A stretch of 64,000 nt of DNA from Ophiodon elongatus. Taxonomy: Eukaryota > Chordata > Actinopteri > Perciformes > Hexagrammidae. A program made the translations under genes and the position numbers. Positions 24,518 through 37,130 of the stretch are shown here, piece by piece; position 1 is the stretch's first letter; each line of letters opens with the position of its first letter. The DNA lies in NCBI GenBank assembly GCA_016806645.1, contig JACSYO010000560.1, forward strand, positions 650,001 through 714,000. The letters run 5' to 3'. The notes below the pieces were generated by a model, which worked only from the letters and a program-made list of their open reading frames with translations, was not told where the DNA came from and searched no databases.

Positions 24518-25439
24518 GCGCTGTGATGCTTTAACTGTTGGTTCTGGGGAGCAGCAGTCATGTGGTGCTGTAGGTTCTCTATCTGTCCCGAACACCTCGA
24601 GAGGCAGTACAGCTGACACCTCGCTCAGACGCACTGAGGCAACCTGTCAAACCGGTTATGTAACCTAAAGCTGTTTGAGTTGGAAGAGAGATGTCACCTG
24701 CTAAAATATAGCGAGAGTCACTGAGCTGGAATTGTCCCCGAGACACATTAAATATAGCATAAATGTTATAAATAAGTAGCCTAATTAAATGCAGTGACAT
24801 ACTCTATTTCTACTGTATTACATGTTGGCGAGACGGGAACCCACAGACGCATCAATAATTATAAAATATGACATTTTTGAGGACCAGAAGCACAAAGATG
24901 GGCTTAAGCTTTGGCTTAGATCGAACAAAGAGTGACACTTCAGATATAATTCTGGAGTGTTTTAACTAGGATTAATTGTCTATTTGTTCTGATTGAATTA
25001 AGACTCTTTGGACAGTGAAAAGCACAGCCTTTTAAGCTGCTCCGCTCAACTGCAGCCATTTAAACTGCCGTAAAGACGGGCTTTTTGTGCGGTCTTATAA
25101 ATCTCTTTCTGGAGTTATTGCTTCTCCATAAGTCTGTTTTAGCTCTTTCCAGCAGGTGTCATGGATTGTTTACTTTAAAAACACAGCTGTTTAGTGTTGA
25201 GGCAGCCCGGGGTAACGGTAGATAACCGGAAATCTTTTGGTCTTCCTTCTTAAACAACAGTGGCAAAGCCGCAGTAGATCAGTCTGACTTGTCTACGTGT
25301 GACTGGCCCCAGACTGAAGTGACTTTTTAAGACGTTGGTGTCGTGACAGAGCGTCCTAGTCAAGAAGCGGCCATAGTGATTATGACCGGAGCGAAGGCGG
25401 ACCTCAGGTGACATTATAACAGCATAAAGAGCAACAAAA

Positions 25440-25640
25440 TACACAAAGTTGACTTATTTCAACTTACGTATGTCAGCTAACTTACATAATGTACTTAACT
25501 AACTTAACACATACGTTACTTATTTCACTGACGTCGCCAAACTTATGTAACCAAACGTACTTATTTTAACCACAACCACGATCTTTTCCCAAACCCAACC
25601 AAGTATTTTTGTCTCAGTTTCTATGAATAATGTTATCCAC
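25440..25640. mobile_element. dispersed fish repeat (AACCAAAC / AAACCCAACCAAGTA type)
   Basis: Repeated TTAACTAACTTA words precede CCACGATCTTTTCCCAAACC followed by CAACCAAGTA. This is a word order I associate with a repeated fish element; no ORF is present. Confidence 0.4.
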
Positions 25641-27775
25641 CTGTTTAAATCTGTAACCGTTCCCCAACATGCACCTGTCGCTAATACTCTCCAACAGTAA
25701 TATGTGTCGTTTTGGAAAAATGACCTATGTTGCTGTTCAGGTCGCATTGTGCGTAATGAATCATTTGAAATGTCACTATTAATATGGAGAAACATGAATC
25801 TAACAGAAAATATGAAAGTCAGGACAGTACATCCTGAGAAGCTCTCACTCTCTTTCACACATTAATACACTCCAGTTTGCCATCCTCACAGTTAGTATGA
25901 GAGTCAGCCCACATCTTATTTAGTTTAATACATGCGTGTGACGATGTGTGTTTATGACACACTGTTTTCTGTGTATCGAGTGTGTGTCCTCCCGAAACCT
26001 CCATCTTCAGAAGGTTTTCCTGCACGCGTGTGTCTTTTTAACCCTCTCATGCTGTGGCCTTGGTGTGGGGAACGGTGTATAATTATAAACTTGAAGTCAT
26101 TATAATTATACATTATTAATTTCTAATTATGCAGCATGTGACACAATGATAAATGTTCCACTAAAAAAAGAAGTTCCTCGTGTCTGCTGACACAAAGGTG
26201 ACTGTACACAAATGTCAATTAATTACGGAGGCACAAAAGTCGCTGTCGTAGACTTTTTTATGCTTTTTTTTTTTTAGCTTTTTAAACACGCTGGTGCTCT
26301 GAATGCACCTCACTCGTGTGCGATTTTTTTACTTCAGTCTTCTAAAATACAGTACAACACTTTAACTGGGACAGAATCTGGTAAAAACCATGTCATATGC
26401 ATTGGGTCTGAATGAAACTGGGGCGCACTGTGACACTGCAGCCTCTCAGGTGGCTACCGTAGATTATTTTTACACCCGCAGAGTCGCTTTCTGGAGTGCC
26501 AGGACAAATTCTCCTCTCCCCTCCCTCAAAAACCCTCTTTTTCTTCTTCTTCCCCCTCCCTGTCCCACTCTCTCCACCACACTCCTCCTCACACTCCTCC
26601 TCACACTCTTCCCTCGGTTTTCCCTCTCTCGCCGCCATCTCGTGCACTCCCGTATTCATTTTCTCCTATTTTACAGAGTTATCTAACTTAATGTCTTCGA
26701 ATTGAATGCGTTCCCTTTGTATGCACCTCACAGATAGCAGCCCCCCCCCCCCCTCCCCCGAAGCCTTTCTCCCTCATCCCCTCACTCTATCTCATAGTGA
26801 AGTAGAACAATGTCCTATTCTCAGCATTGCAACCATTTCCTCCTATTCTCCTAATATGCCATCTGCGAGGTTTTGTTGATTCTTTTCTTTGCCTCCAGCT
26901 CCGTTTACAGGGTTAGCTTTTGCCTGCCACCTTCTTACTCATTCAAATATATATATATATGGATATACACACACACTCACACACTACCTGTTTCGATATC
27001 CTGCCTAACCTCAATTCCTTCAGCTCTCGCTGTTTTCTCCTCGCTTCTTATATCAACCTCCATGCCGCTGCGACTCCCTCAGTCAACTCCCAGTTAGGTG
27101 AGGAGACACTCAGGATATTTAAGATGAATGCTTCATTGTTAATCAGAAGAGGGAGAAAAAAAAGAAGAAAAAAAATCACCGTCCATGACAAGAATTTTGT
27201 CACGTTTTTCTTCACACTTAGTCGCCAGCTGGTGTTTTTTCTTCAATAAAAGGTTTGGCAAACAAACATGTTAATCATCTGGTGCAAAACTTTCTTAATA
27301 AGTAATAACAATGAAGTGAAGAATCAACAAAAAAAAAAAAAACTTCACATTTTCCTTTACCGCGAGCGAGTTTCAGTATCTTTTAAAATGTTGAAACATT
27401 CTGTCCATACAAGTTACGACCGAAAGCCCCAGATGAAGCTAACTAAGTGAACCTTGCTCTTAGAAAATCTTTTTTCCAGACACCATATTCTATGTGTTCC
27501 GAACATCAATGATGCGTCATCGTCATGCTCCTTTCAAACCAGTTTATATGACTGCAATACCTTTCACACGAAGTCTGTCAACCTTCAAAACCTACTGTGG
27601 AGTTGTGATGGACCTGTACACATGAAGTCTGTGAGCCTCATCCACAGGCAGAGCAATCCAAACATATTGACTACTGATTAGAAGTCTGTGTACTTCTGTT
27701 GTGGACTGTTTAATCAGACATTTGCCCATTTATTTCCTAACATCTCCCGTTTAAACTACTCCAGTTGTCCACCTC

Positions 27776-27885
27776 CCCTGCCTGTCTGCCTGTCTGCCTG
27801 TCTGCCTGTCTGCCTGTTGTGCCTGTCCGTCTGCCTGTCCGTCTGTCCGTCTGCCTGTCCGTCTGTGTTGTGTCGTCCGTCCGTC
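27776..27885 (+). repeat. CTGTCTGC/CCGTCTGC tandem repeat
   Basis: Runs of the 8-bp unit GCCTGTCT change into GTCCGTCT variants. Non-coding by context. Confidence 0.9.
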
Positions 27886-28417
27886 CCTTCATGTGGGAGT
27901 TTAAGCCAGAGCTGCTGTCTTCATGCTGTGTCCCACCCTACATTTTTAATTTTTCCTTATCATCCAGCTGCCACTGATACTCCATGTAGGTCAATAAAGA
28001 GGGCATGCATTCACACAAACATCCATCCACCCTCTCTCTCACACACACACAAATAAATGCATGCAGACTAAAAACGAAAAATACTGGAAGTAGCCCTAAA
28101 ACACACACTGGTACAGATATAAATGCATTTGCACACACACACACACTTAATATTGTTGGTACTGGGTCAGGTACTGAGGCCTTAGTTTGTGGTTGTGTTT
28201 TGCTCCACTACATTTTAAGGGGCTTTTACTGTACCTCTCCATGTATGTGAAGGAATGGGGGGGGGGATTTAAGAAAGCAACACAGAGTTGAAAAGTCTCG
28301 TCTCGACTGCTCGTCTCTCCTTTAATGGTTTAACGAGAACTCTGCTGCCACCCAACTAAATCCCAGAGAAAAGCTTGACAAAAGTCCTCCCTTGGTAAAC
28401 CTGAAACGCACACACGC

Positions 28418-28424
28418 AGGCGCG

Positions 28425-28461
<37 letters not shown>
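28418..28461. repeat. (CA)n microsatellite
   Basis: GCGCACG-interrupted start, then about 16 CA units. Confidence 0.96.
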
Positions 28462-28463
<2 letters not shown>

Positions 28464-29567
28464 AGTCCCTGCATTAATAAATCTTATCGGGGAGCACAGC
28501 TCTGATGGACTAGGTTGACAGAGGGTGTCTGGGGCCTGTCAAGGCAAGCAAAGCACTTTGCCCCTCTCCCGTTCAATTTATCCTCACCTCTCTTTTTGCT
28601 ACTCTCCTCTTTATTTTTCCCTCTCCTTCTCCCCTCCTGCCTCGCTCCTCTTACCTCCCATTTCATCTCGTTGGGAGTTAATTCTTGTGATGACGGTAAA
28701 ACTGAAGGAGACACATGAATCAGAGGAGGATGTCGTTCTATCTTCTTTCCTTTTTTTTTAAGCACAGATGGACTGCTGTGTTCTTTTTAGTTGAACTAGC
28801 CGGCTCCATGTATTACATTATTGTGTGAGTAAATGTTGCCCGGTCTACAGTGACAACGCAACAGAGCTCCACGAGAACACATTGATGGCATAAACTGTAT
28901 TTTGCTGTAAAATTTTACGCCCGGGACGATTTTACTAGACACTTTAATCAGCTCCGCCGCACAATCAGAAACCTGCAGCTTTTATGCTCACACTGTACAG
29001 ATCAATCGACCTGTCACGACGTGGCTGCTCACACTGAACCCGAGCACCGGGCCCCCGGTCCCTTCGGTCCATTGACAATTACATTTCGGTTTACACAAAC
29101 AAGACAACCATGTTGCCGACGATGTCGACAACAGGGAGAAGGGCTGCGTTCCTTTGTGCACTTCTATTGAGAAAAATATGGTGTCTCTTCTGCGGCAGAA
29201 TTCTCAAAGTTTTTATTAGTTAGTTCGTGTTTATTTATTGAGCATGTCTCAAGACTGCAGTTTTAGCCAATAAACCAATATGTATAATAACAAAATTATT
29301 CAGGGGGGCAAATTCGGGGCAAGAATCGAGCACAATGCCCGCCAGCTTTCATAGTCGATTTTAGATTTCTCTTCCTTGGGAGACACCGAGGTTAAGTGTG
29401 GGTGTTGTTTACACTCAAAACTTGTTAACAGAAGTCAATGATATCTGGTTGAAAGTTAGCTAAAGCCATTTACTGAACATCTCTCCCTTTCTCTCAAACA
29501 CAAACGTACAAATATCAGTATCTTTCATAACGCATGAAGCGACATAAACTGGTCTGCGTTAGGTTAC

Positions 29568-29645
29568 CTTAAATGGAAGGGATTTCTCACTGCAGGGGCT
29601 GATGGGTAGAGACTGGAGGCTGCTGGCGGGACTCGTCTCTGTGCT
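29568..29645 (-). CDS. ccser1: ccser1 internal exon (SPASS / SLPISP linker)
   Basis: The minus strand shows the acceptor GGTTCTTTTGCAG, 78 nt (exactly 26 codons), then the donor AAG|GTAACC. The peptide runs STETSPASSLQSLPISPCSE followed by KSLPFK. It corresponds to the short Ser/Pro linker (a SPASS...SLPxSPxxE...PFK pattern) that joins the QDCTAVKT helix to the coiled coil in CCSER1. Both borders are phase 0, so skipping would preserve the frame. At 78 nt it is below the length most six-frame scans report. The two SP dipeptides are possible proline-directed phosphorylation sites, which is inference only. It lies 5.1 kb from the upstream exon and 14.3 kb from the downstream one. Confidence 0.9.
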
Positions 29646-30188
29646 CTGCAAAAGAACCAATATAAAAACAACATCGAGATGAGCTGTGTGATTTACATTG
29701 AGAGTGCTGCTGCTGGTGGTGTGCACAGAATGAGTTTTACAACTTCAGTCTCAGTTAACACTCGTCTGTCTGGAACAAACTCAAGTATTTTCTTTCTATT
29801 GGATTTGGCAATAAACATAACCCATAGAAGTCTGGCTACTAATTCAATAAGAAAATAAAGAGGCGGCTATAATAGACTAATTCTATCCAGATAGGTACTC
29901 ATTTGCTTTGCAGCGTCCTAAAACTTAGTGGAGTATTCATTTTCTACAGAATATCTGCAGGACATCATTACATCTAGTCTGCTGATCTACGGTTGAAGCA
30001 ACTTTTGGTTCTTAAAAATGTAGGACAATCGCCTCCATAAACACAACTCCGTGTTGTAACTCTTCACCTGCTTTCTTACATAACGTCTGTGTTCTCTAAC
30101 GCCAGCTGGGATCAGACACGTTTTGGATCTGCTCCTTGACACAGGTGTCTAGTGGGCAGGGGGGGCAAGGGCAGCTAGAGGGGGCTCC

Positions 30189-30190
<2 letters not shown>

Positions 30191-30249
<59 letters not shown>
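30191..30249. repeat. (CA)n microsatellite
   Basis: 29 CA units. Confidence 0.97.
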
Positions 30250-30252
<3 letters not shown>

Positions 30253-30488
30253 CCTTAAAAGAGAGCAGGCGCTGGTCTAAATGTCACCTGTGAGGGCGTA
30301 TGATGGGACAGATGGTAAACCTGGAGAGGATAAAGTCATGTCTTCGGGCAGGGCTGCTGATAGTGATGTAATGCTGCATGCAGTGCGATATGACAAGATA
30401 CATGATGGAGATGTGAAACGGAACACGGCGAGGTATGAGCCAACTCCATGTTGCACACAATTTGTTTTCTGACAAGGTATATTTCTCT

Positions 30489-30512
30489 CCTTTCTTTCTT
30501 TCTTTCTTTCTT
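30489..30512. repeat. (TTTC)n microsatellite
   Basis: Six TTTC units. Confidence 0.9.
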
Positions 30513-30587
30513 CTGCTCCCTTGCAGATTGGTATGCAAGCCCACCCCTCTGTTGTTTGAGAGAGATGACGATACTTAAGATAACCCG

Positions 30588-30616
30588 TAAAAAAAAAAAA
30601 AAAAAAAAGAAAAAAA
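30588..30616. repeat. poly(A) run
   Basis: A-run with a single G interruption. Confidence 0.9.
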
Positions 30617-32043
30617 GGTGCTTTTTAGGCAAAAATCTTGATTTGGGCTTTTTGCACATTTTTGGCCTCGTTCCAGGTTTTGAAGGTAGCTCCGAGATAC
30701 ATCGGAGCCCAAATCTTTGCACAGCATAAACTTGATGGTTTATTGGTTTGGCTGACCTTTTAAAGAAGCATACCTCCCTATCAGAATTATAGGTGCGCTG
30801 TGGCGTCAGGCCCTCAATGTGTCACCGGTGATCAATGCCTTTCCCCATGTGGAGAGACAGGCGCACACTCACTGACACCAAAACACCCTCTCTTTTCCCT
30901 CCAACACACACACACACATTCTCTTTAAGGTCACCCCTGTCCCACAGGCCTTAACACACAACTGTCCCCACAATTAGATGTGGTTCAGTAAAAAAGCCTT
31001 TCAGATTTGAAAATGGGGGAAACTGCCTGGGAGCCCTGGATTTAATGACTTGCACTAGCCAGAAGCTAAATGTCTAAAGATGATGAATGGCCCAAGAAAG
31101 GAAAACAGGTTTTGTAGTTTCATACACGCCTTTAATCACATTCCCACATCAGTTAAATCAAGAAATGAAAACCTTCAAATAACTCAAGGTGCATTCATGC
31201 CCACTCTCTCTCATTGACATTTCACGTTTTTATCGGAAGGCGGCCCCATTAACAACACACTGTCGCACTATTTAGTGAGTTCTTTGGGAAACACAGGGCG
31301 AATGCTTTACATTTGAAATACCAACTCGGGTATTGCAACGTTTTTTTTTTTCCCTTGTGTTTTCAACCCCGGGCCTCAGGAGGATCTGCATCTCTTAGAA
31401 AGCTGGTGTAATGTCGCCGCCTTAAAACGACAATACAATGAACAACAGCACTTTTTTTGACGCCGCTTTATCATACTGACAGGGATGGTCACAACAACAC
31501 TACGCAAACCACGCCGCCGAAAAAAGAATTTGGTGGAGGCAGCAAGAATCGGCTGCTGCCACGAGGCGAGCAGCCGCCTCGGGGGTAAGAGTCACTGGGA
31601 CGGACACAGGGGCCCTTGGGGACGCGGGCTAACGGGGCCCGCCGGTGCGAGCGTGGATATTGCAAAACCAGGCCCACAAAGACTGCGAGAATATGCTGTA
31701 AAAAAAAATATATAAAAAATAGGACCGTCACAGATTCGCTAGAATCCATGGCTGACATTGACAAATGGGGATCGTTGTGTTCGGCTACATTAATGCACAC
31801 ATGGACAGCGGCGTTGGAGGATTCTTTCCTCCGCGCAGCCAAAAGGATAAACTGCTGAGAGAGAAATTAATTTTAAGACGGATGGAGCCGCGGCAGCTTC
31901 CTTAAATATGCTAATCTGACTAATATGATGCACAACAAAACACAGGAAATGATATGGTGTGATGTATTATCTGGCCTGTCGGTCATGCATGGCTTGTGTA
32001 ATGATACGCAATGCTTTGTGCACACTCACAGTTATGGTGGGAA

Positions 32044-32052
32044 AGAGAGGGA

Positions 32053-32100
<48 letters not shown>
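32044..32100. repeat. (GA)n microsatellite
   Basis: About 27 GA units with GG interruptions at the start. Confidence 0.97.
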
Positions 32101-32963
32101 CAACGTTAACTGGGGACATTAGGGTCGGTTTGCATCTTAACTTCTCAGTTTCATAACCTTTTGACAGCAGATGAGGAAGTAGCCTGTTATGTTCCTTTTC
32201 ATCATCTTATTCACGGCGTCCAGGTCTTCTGTTGAGCTGCATTAGACCTATTTTTCCATAAAGCTGGTCAACATGACTGAACTTAGCATTTAAGCATTCG
32301 AAACTATTCTCTTGTTTGGCGTCTCAGGTGGCAACAAAACTCTACAACAAAATTAATCAAAAAGTATAATGCTGAGTGTAGCTTAAGGCATAATAAATGA
32401 TTTATATCATGTAAATATCCACTTTAGTCCTCGCAATTTGCACTTTTTTATTGTGTTGTTTCATAATAATGATACAGTAGTGACTGCTGTAGAGCAGCAC
32501 AGAGAGAGATAATGAGATAAATATTGGACGTTTGGACTTGAGCGCTGGTTTCATAACTGTTCGACTACTCTGTATGAGTCATTACTGTAATGTTTGCCTC
32601 TTTGTGAGCATCCCTTTGCCTTTCCGGGCGTTTTGAGGATGACTGGAATGTAACCCGCACCATGTCACGTGTGACATGCCGTGTACAGCCGAGCAGCGTT
32701 TGGGACGACATTAGAGAGAAGACAAAGTTAAGATAAGTTAAGGTAAATAAAAAGGAAAAAAAAACTGAAGATTGAGGCTCAATACCAGAAGGTCAAGCAA
32801 ATAAAACTCAAAGCGTCCAGACATGCAGAGTCACCCTGCCCCTAGCTGAAGAATAGATTACATTCGTTGATGGCTGGTAACAAAATTTGCAAGTTAATGA
32901 CACAATAGAGCGAGCAAGGAGGGCAAAGTATCCTCTCTTTCATATTCATGTTCTGCTGCTGTG

Positions 32964-32964
<1 letters not shown>

Positions 32965-33002
<38 letters not shown>
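32965..33002. repeat. (TC)n microsatellite
   Basis: About 18 TC units. Confidence 0.97.
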
Positions 33003-33005
<3 letters not shown>

Positions 33006-34173
33006 ACTTTTAGTCTCTCCGTCACCACCCCAGTTAATGTCCCCCTCCACTAATTATTATCTTATCATCCCGTGTCTCGTGTCTCTTTCACAGTTGTCCT
33101 GGGAGGAGAAAACAGAGAGATGAAAAGTGAGGAGAGAGGGAGAAAGTCATACACATGCCTCTGTGGACTGTAATTCACAGAGAGGTCCTTACAGCTGGCT
33201 TTGATCTTAGTTCAGATGTACTAATAGTGGGGTATTAGGGAAGGTCTGCTCACCCTTTTATATGTCTTTTCGTGTATTTGTATTTGTTAGAGTGCGTCTG
33301 TATAATATTGCTGTGTTTGGTAAGGGTCAGTCCCTCATGTAGATGACAAGGAAACAGCAGCCAGACATTGCTAATGGATGTTCTGTCAGCTTCCAAAGCA
33401 GGACGGGTATTACGAACACCCCTCTTTGGTGTGTAAATGTTTCATACACTTTCAAAAACATCGTAGTATTAGTATGAATATGACCACTTTCATTCCAAAA
33501 CAAAACATATGCGACACAATATAGTAAGCATCACCCAACATGAACTCGTGCAGTAGAAGCTGTGCTTGCACAACTTTGGAAAAACTTTAGGAGTTTAGGC
33601 CTCAGCCATTTCCCCGAAAGAGTGTTATTATCATTCTGTTCGGATGTGAACTCTAATTAAAGCTGGATTATGAAACCAGCGGTTGATTGTATGTTTTACC
33701 ACGATGACTGAGTATCTGCCCCGCAGTCGAGCTCTGCAAATTGCAATCACCCCAAATAAAACACGTGAATCACATTGAGAGCAGTTTTATGTCTCTCAAA
33801 AAAAAAATCGGATGATCTAAATGATCAAATATACATTTTCTCCACGTTTCAGAGCTGGAATAGTATTATTGTTCTGTTTACATTCTGGCATAAAGTAGTG
33901 CCGCAGTTAGACCGATTACACGGGGCCATCAATATGGGTTCCTGGCTTTTACAGTTAAACCTCGTGCAGCTATTGCAACGTGTCAGTGCTTTACAAAGTG
34001 ACCATTACAGCTAATCACGTCTATAATGGGGTGGATATCATTTTTACTGGTTTCCCTGCTATCACACTGAGATGGCCTCATAGCCGGAGGTAAAACTTTA
34101 GTTTTAAGCAGGCTCAAGCATTTTGAAGCGCAGAGTGATACTCTGAAACAGGAGGATTAGTGTGTGGAGCTCG

Positions 34174-34176
<3 letters not shown>

Positions 34177-34225
<49 letters not shown>
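34177..34225. repeat. (TG)n microsatellite
   Basis: About 24 TG units. Confidence 0.97.
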
Positions 34226-34228
<3 letters not shown>

Positions 34229-34636
34229 ATGAAGAATATGATGGCAAACGCTCAAATATGCCTCCCAGTTTTCATCCACCAAATGTAGGATCTGATTAAA
34301 TTTGCAAAACAAAGTGATTACAGAGACCTTTTAAAGGCGGAAAAGCCTCCACTTTGAGATGATTTCATGGAGCTGAAATAGAGCTTATTAAAACAGCGAG
34401 TGAGGAATGTGTCGGTGGAGCGCTGCACTGTTTTGTTTTCCAAAAGCCAATTGCTGCATATTATTTGCTCACCCCTAACCCTTATTGGTTTAAAAACTAT
34501 GTAATGCATTTATAACGTGATCAAAGAAGTGTCTGTCAGTGTGGCACAAGAGGAATAACAATGAATGTTGGCCTCCACTTTTGTGCTTTGTGACCGACAG
34601 CGTCTTAATCTGAGTATAAACCCATGTTAAGAAGCC

Positions 34637-34700
34637 GGCGTGTGTGCGTGTGTGCGTGTGCGTGTGCGTGTGCGTGTGCGTGTGCGTGTGCGTGTGCGTG
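34637..34700. repeat. (GTGCGT)n array at ccser1 donor
   Basis: About ten GTGCGT units ending just inside the intron from the exon at 34707; transcript sense is (CACGCA)n. Confidence 0.96.
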
Positions 34701-34706
34701 TCCCAC

Positions 34707-34881
34707 CTCCTGCAGTGTCCGTCTCAGTCTTAAAAGCAGGGTTTTGACAGCAGTGCAGTCCTGCTGCATCAGCCGGAGTGGAAGGCTCTCCAGCCCCGGC
34801 GGTAAGGGCTCATCTTCCCTCCCCAGAGCCAGCCCCGAGCTCCAGTCGGCGGGCAGCAGGCTGGTCGGACGGCTGGGCTCC
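34707..34881 (-). CDS. ccser1: ccser1 internal exon (QDCTAVKTLLL helix)
   Basis: On the minus strand the acceptor ends CTCCTCCAG, followed by 175 nt (one base plus 58 codons) and the donor GAG|GTGGGA. The peptide starts EPSRPTSLLPADW, passes through an acidic and proline-rich linker and ends LRLMQQDCTAVKTLLLRLRR then TLQE. The (R/H)(L/M)xxQDCTAVKTxLLxxxR block is, from memory, the hallmark of the CCSER1/CCSER2 family and begins the C-terminal helical region. The ADW and SLPLRLM landmarks also occur in CCSER1. It enters in phase 2 and leaves in phase 0. The intron begins with a CA/CG array only five bases after the GT, and the reading frame runs open into it, so a naive ORF call would wrongly add a His-Ala tail. 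Identification is secure. Confidence 0.92.
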
Positions 34882-35664
34882 CTGGAGGAGAGGTGAAGCG
34901 GAGGGAGAGGAATGGAGAGATGAAACGTTAGCGTGAGCCGGTGTGGAAAACGTGAGCATTGACCCATCTTCACTGCTCCCCACTGCTCCCCACTGGCAAC
35001 CAGTGGAATCTCACGCACACGCCTTTGATCGTTCCTGGATCTCTGATCCCAACAGTTCCCAGAATCCTATGTGACATCATGTGTGGCCGACGGAAATGCC
35101 TAAAAATCCGACTGCATCTCATTTTAGATAATAATTAGTAAAAAAGAATGGAAACGAGCGAGAGAAGAGATATTTCCACAGAGGCTGGATAAAAGAAGGT
35201 GTAACAGAGATCAAATGGAGACCAAGACCTGCAACACTTCAGCAGATGGTCCACACAGGACTCCCTTAGGTCTCCATTTTAATGAGCACTGATTCCTATA
35301 ATAAGTCTGTTTTACTGTAAGATGATTGAAAATGGAACACCAGGTGATAACTATTCGCAAACTCCCACACAAGCAAAAATAAAAGCAGATACAAATTGCC
35401 GACAGCTGAAGACACGCGCTCACACACATTCAGAGATCAAAGGAGCCAAAGCACAAAAGTCCATCTTGTAATCCTGCGTCTCGCTGCCATTATCAACTCA
35501 CAAGGATGCTCCATTGTCAAGAGCTCGGATTCATTATGGCCCATCACAGCGGTGTGATCTCGTCTGTGTGTGTCCTCAGATTTTTATTTCATTTTTTTTT
35601 TAAGGATCCCTAATGTAGTGTTTTGTATTATTTTGTGTCCACAGTGATTCTTCTGCAGAAACCC

Positions 35665-35718
35665 TGTGTGTGTGTGTGTGTGTGTTTGTGCGTGCAGCTG
35701 ATTGTGTGACTGTGAGTG

Positions 35719-35750
<32 letters not shown>

Positions 35751-35760
35751 TGTGTGTGTG
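35665..35760. repeat. (TG)n and (GTGC)n repeats
   Basis: A TG run, a unique spacer, then eight TGCG units and TG. Confidence 0.95.
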
Positions 35761-35987
35761 AGATCTCTCGGTTGGAGAGCTGCATATCAAACACCATCCT
35801 AATCCACAGAGCGTTGCCGTTACCCCGTCAGACCTCCCGGCCGTGGGACAGAGAGAAGAAGAGGTGGAATCCCTCCAAACAAGGGGCGGGTTCCTGATTA
35901 TCAGCGAGCCTCCGAGCCGACGTGCCTCTCTGCTCCTCTCTGTGAGGGCGTGGGTTTGAACTCAAGACACACGCGGACACAAACAAC

Positions 35988-36032
35988 AGGGGGGGTGGGG
36001 GGGTTGGGGGGTGATGGGGGGTGGGGAGGGGG
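35988..36032 (+). repeat. G-rich run
   Basis: Multiple G4-G8 runs separated by single T, A or TT; a quadruplex candidate. Confidence 0.9.
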
Positions 36033-36954
36033 TCAAACAAGGCTCTGCTTTAATTAACTGTCCCGTTTGAGGCCACAGTCCATTAAGCAGTAAACAGGCC
36101 TCTGGAGCCGCGTGGCTTCGTGTCTGGCGCGTGGCCTCTTCTCACCTTCAGACCTGTTGAGTAACAGCTGGAGGCCGGGCTTTGGGAGGAACTTTCAACA
36201 GGAGTCAGAGTCGCTCAATGTCACAACGTTGCTCATCTTTCTTTGGCCTCCAGCCAACACTAAAACTCAAATTGAAGCGCCGCGACTAAAAAACGCCGAC
36301 CTTATCAATAAAAAGCTGGATCTCCATAGTCATCCGTCGCTCGGGGCCCACTTTACTTGTCCTGTCAGTTTTAGAGTTGATATTTCACCCGAAGCACATT
36401 TTTTTAACTGCTTACAATTTAAGACAAACTCTTATATTCCACCAGACATGAAAACAGTCTCTAAGTAAAGATCGAGCGCTCCTTTTGTTTCGTAGTTTCA
36501 GCTGTTCCCAAAGAATTATGTGACTAATGTTTTAATTCGGTCTGTTTTGATTCTGGCCACTCAAACATACCAAATGGAGCTAGCTTTGGAGTCATGAATG
36601 GAATTTCAAGTCTGTATGGCTGCTGTTGATGTAGAATTATATTTACTAAAGTATTTGATGATCATGGGGTCGTAAAAGATACATTCTGAAAAGCTATTTT
36701 AATTTTCTACATTACCATTTAAAGCATTAACATTTACCCTTGGTTAATAGTTCATGGATACATTTAGCACTCTTTTAATGCAGAGATGGTTCTATAAAAA
36801 CAAGTCTGAGCTGAACTATGCTGAACCTTTGCTCGAGGGTGCAAGTACTAAAGTAAAAGAAACCAGTTACTGAACATGAACACATGTCTGGTTAGCTGAG
36901 GATTAAAGTGGTAAGAGTACAATGGCATTCAGAAGTATCAATGAGCAAATGATC

Positions 36955-37130
36955 TGTGGTGTTTGACTTTAAAAGGATAGTTTGTGTGTTTTGAGGTGGG
37001 GCTGTGTGAGGTTCTTCTCCCTGGTTGGTGGATTAGCTACAGACGAGGGCGGTAGACACGCCCCCAGTTTGGAGATACAGACCGGGGGCGAACCATCTCT
37101 TTACCCTCGTGGAGAATCGTGCCAATCAGA
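36955..37130. mobile_element. possible dispersed fish repeat
   Basis: GGATAGTTTGTGTGTTTTGA, then TAGACACGCCCCCAGTTTGG and AGATACAGACC resemble a common fish intronic repeat. Evidence is recall only; borders are unclear. Confidence 0.35.

Larger units (their letters stand above)
15315..29567 (-). other. ccser1: ccser1 intron, 14.3 kb
   Basis: It holds the largest transposon load in the window: L2 fragments in both orientations, a terminal-inverted-repeat element, a SINE, a GC-rich minisatellite and a minisatellite built on GTACATAC-type words. No ccser1 exon is required by phase, and none was seen. Confidence 0.7.
29646..34706 (-). other. ccser1: ccser1 intron, 5.1 kb
   Basis: It holds CA, GA, CT, TTTC and TG tracts and an A-run, plus a CpG-rich block at about 31.44-31.87 kb with no coherent ORF. 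Nothing else is recognised. Confidence 0.7.

Noticed and set aside
24136..24668. Tyr/Thr/His repeat ORFs
   Set aside because: Translation of the CGCTACATACGGTACATACA minisatellite.
34605..35018. 137-codon minus ORF taken as a single CDS
   Set aside because: It runs through an acceptor, the true 58-codon exon, the donor and the CACGCA array; only the splice-bounded part is coding.
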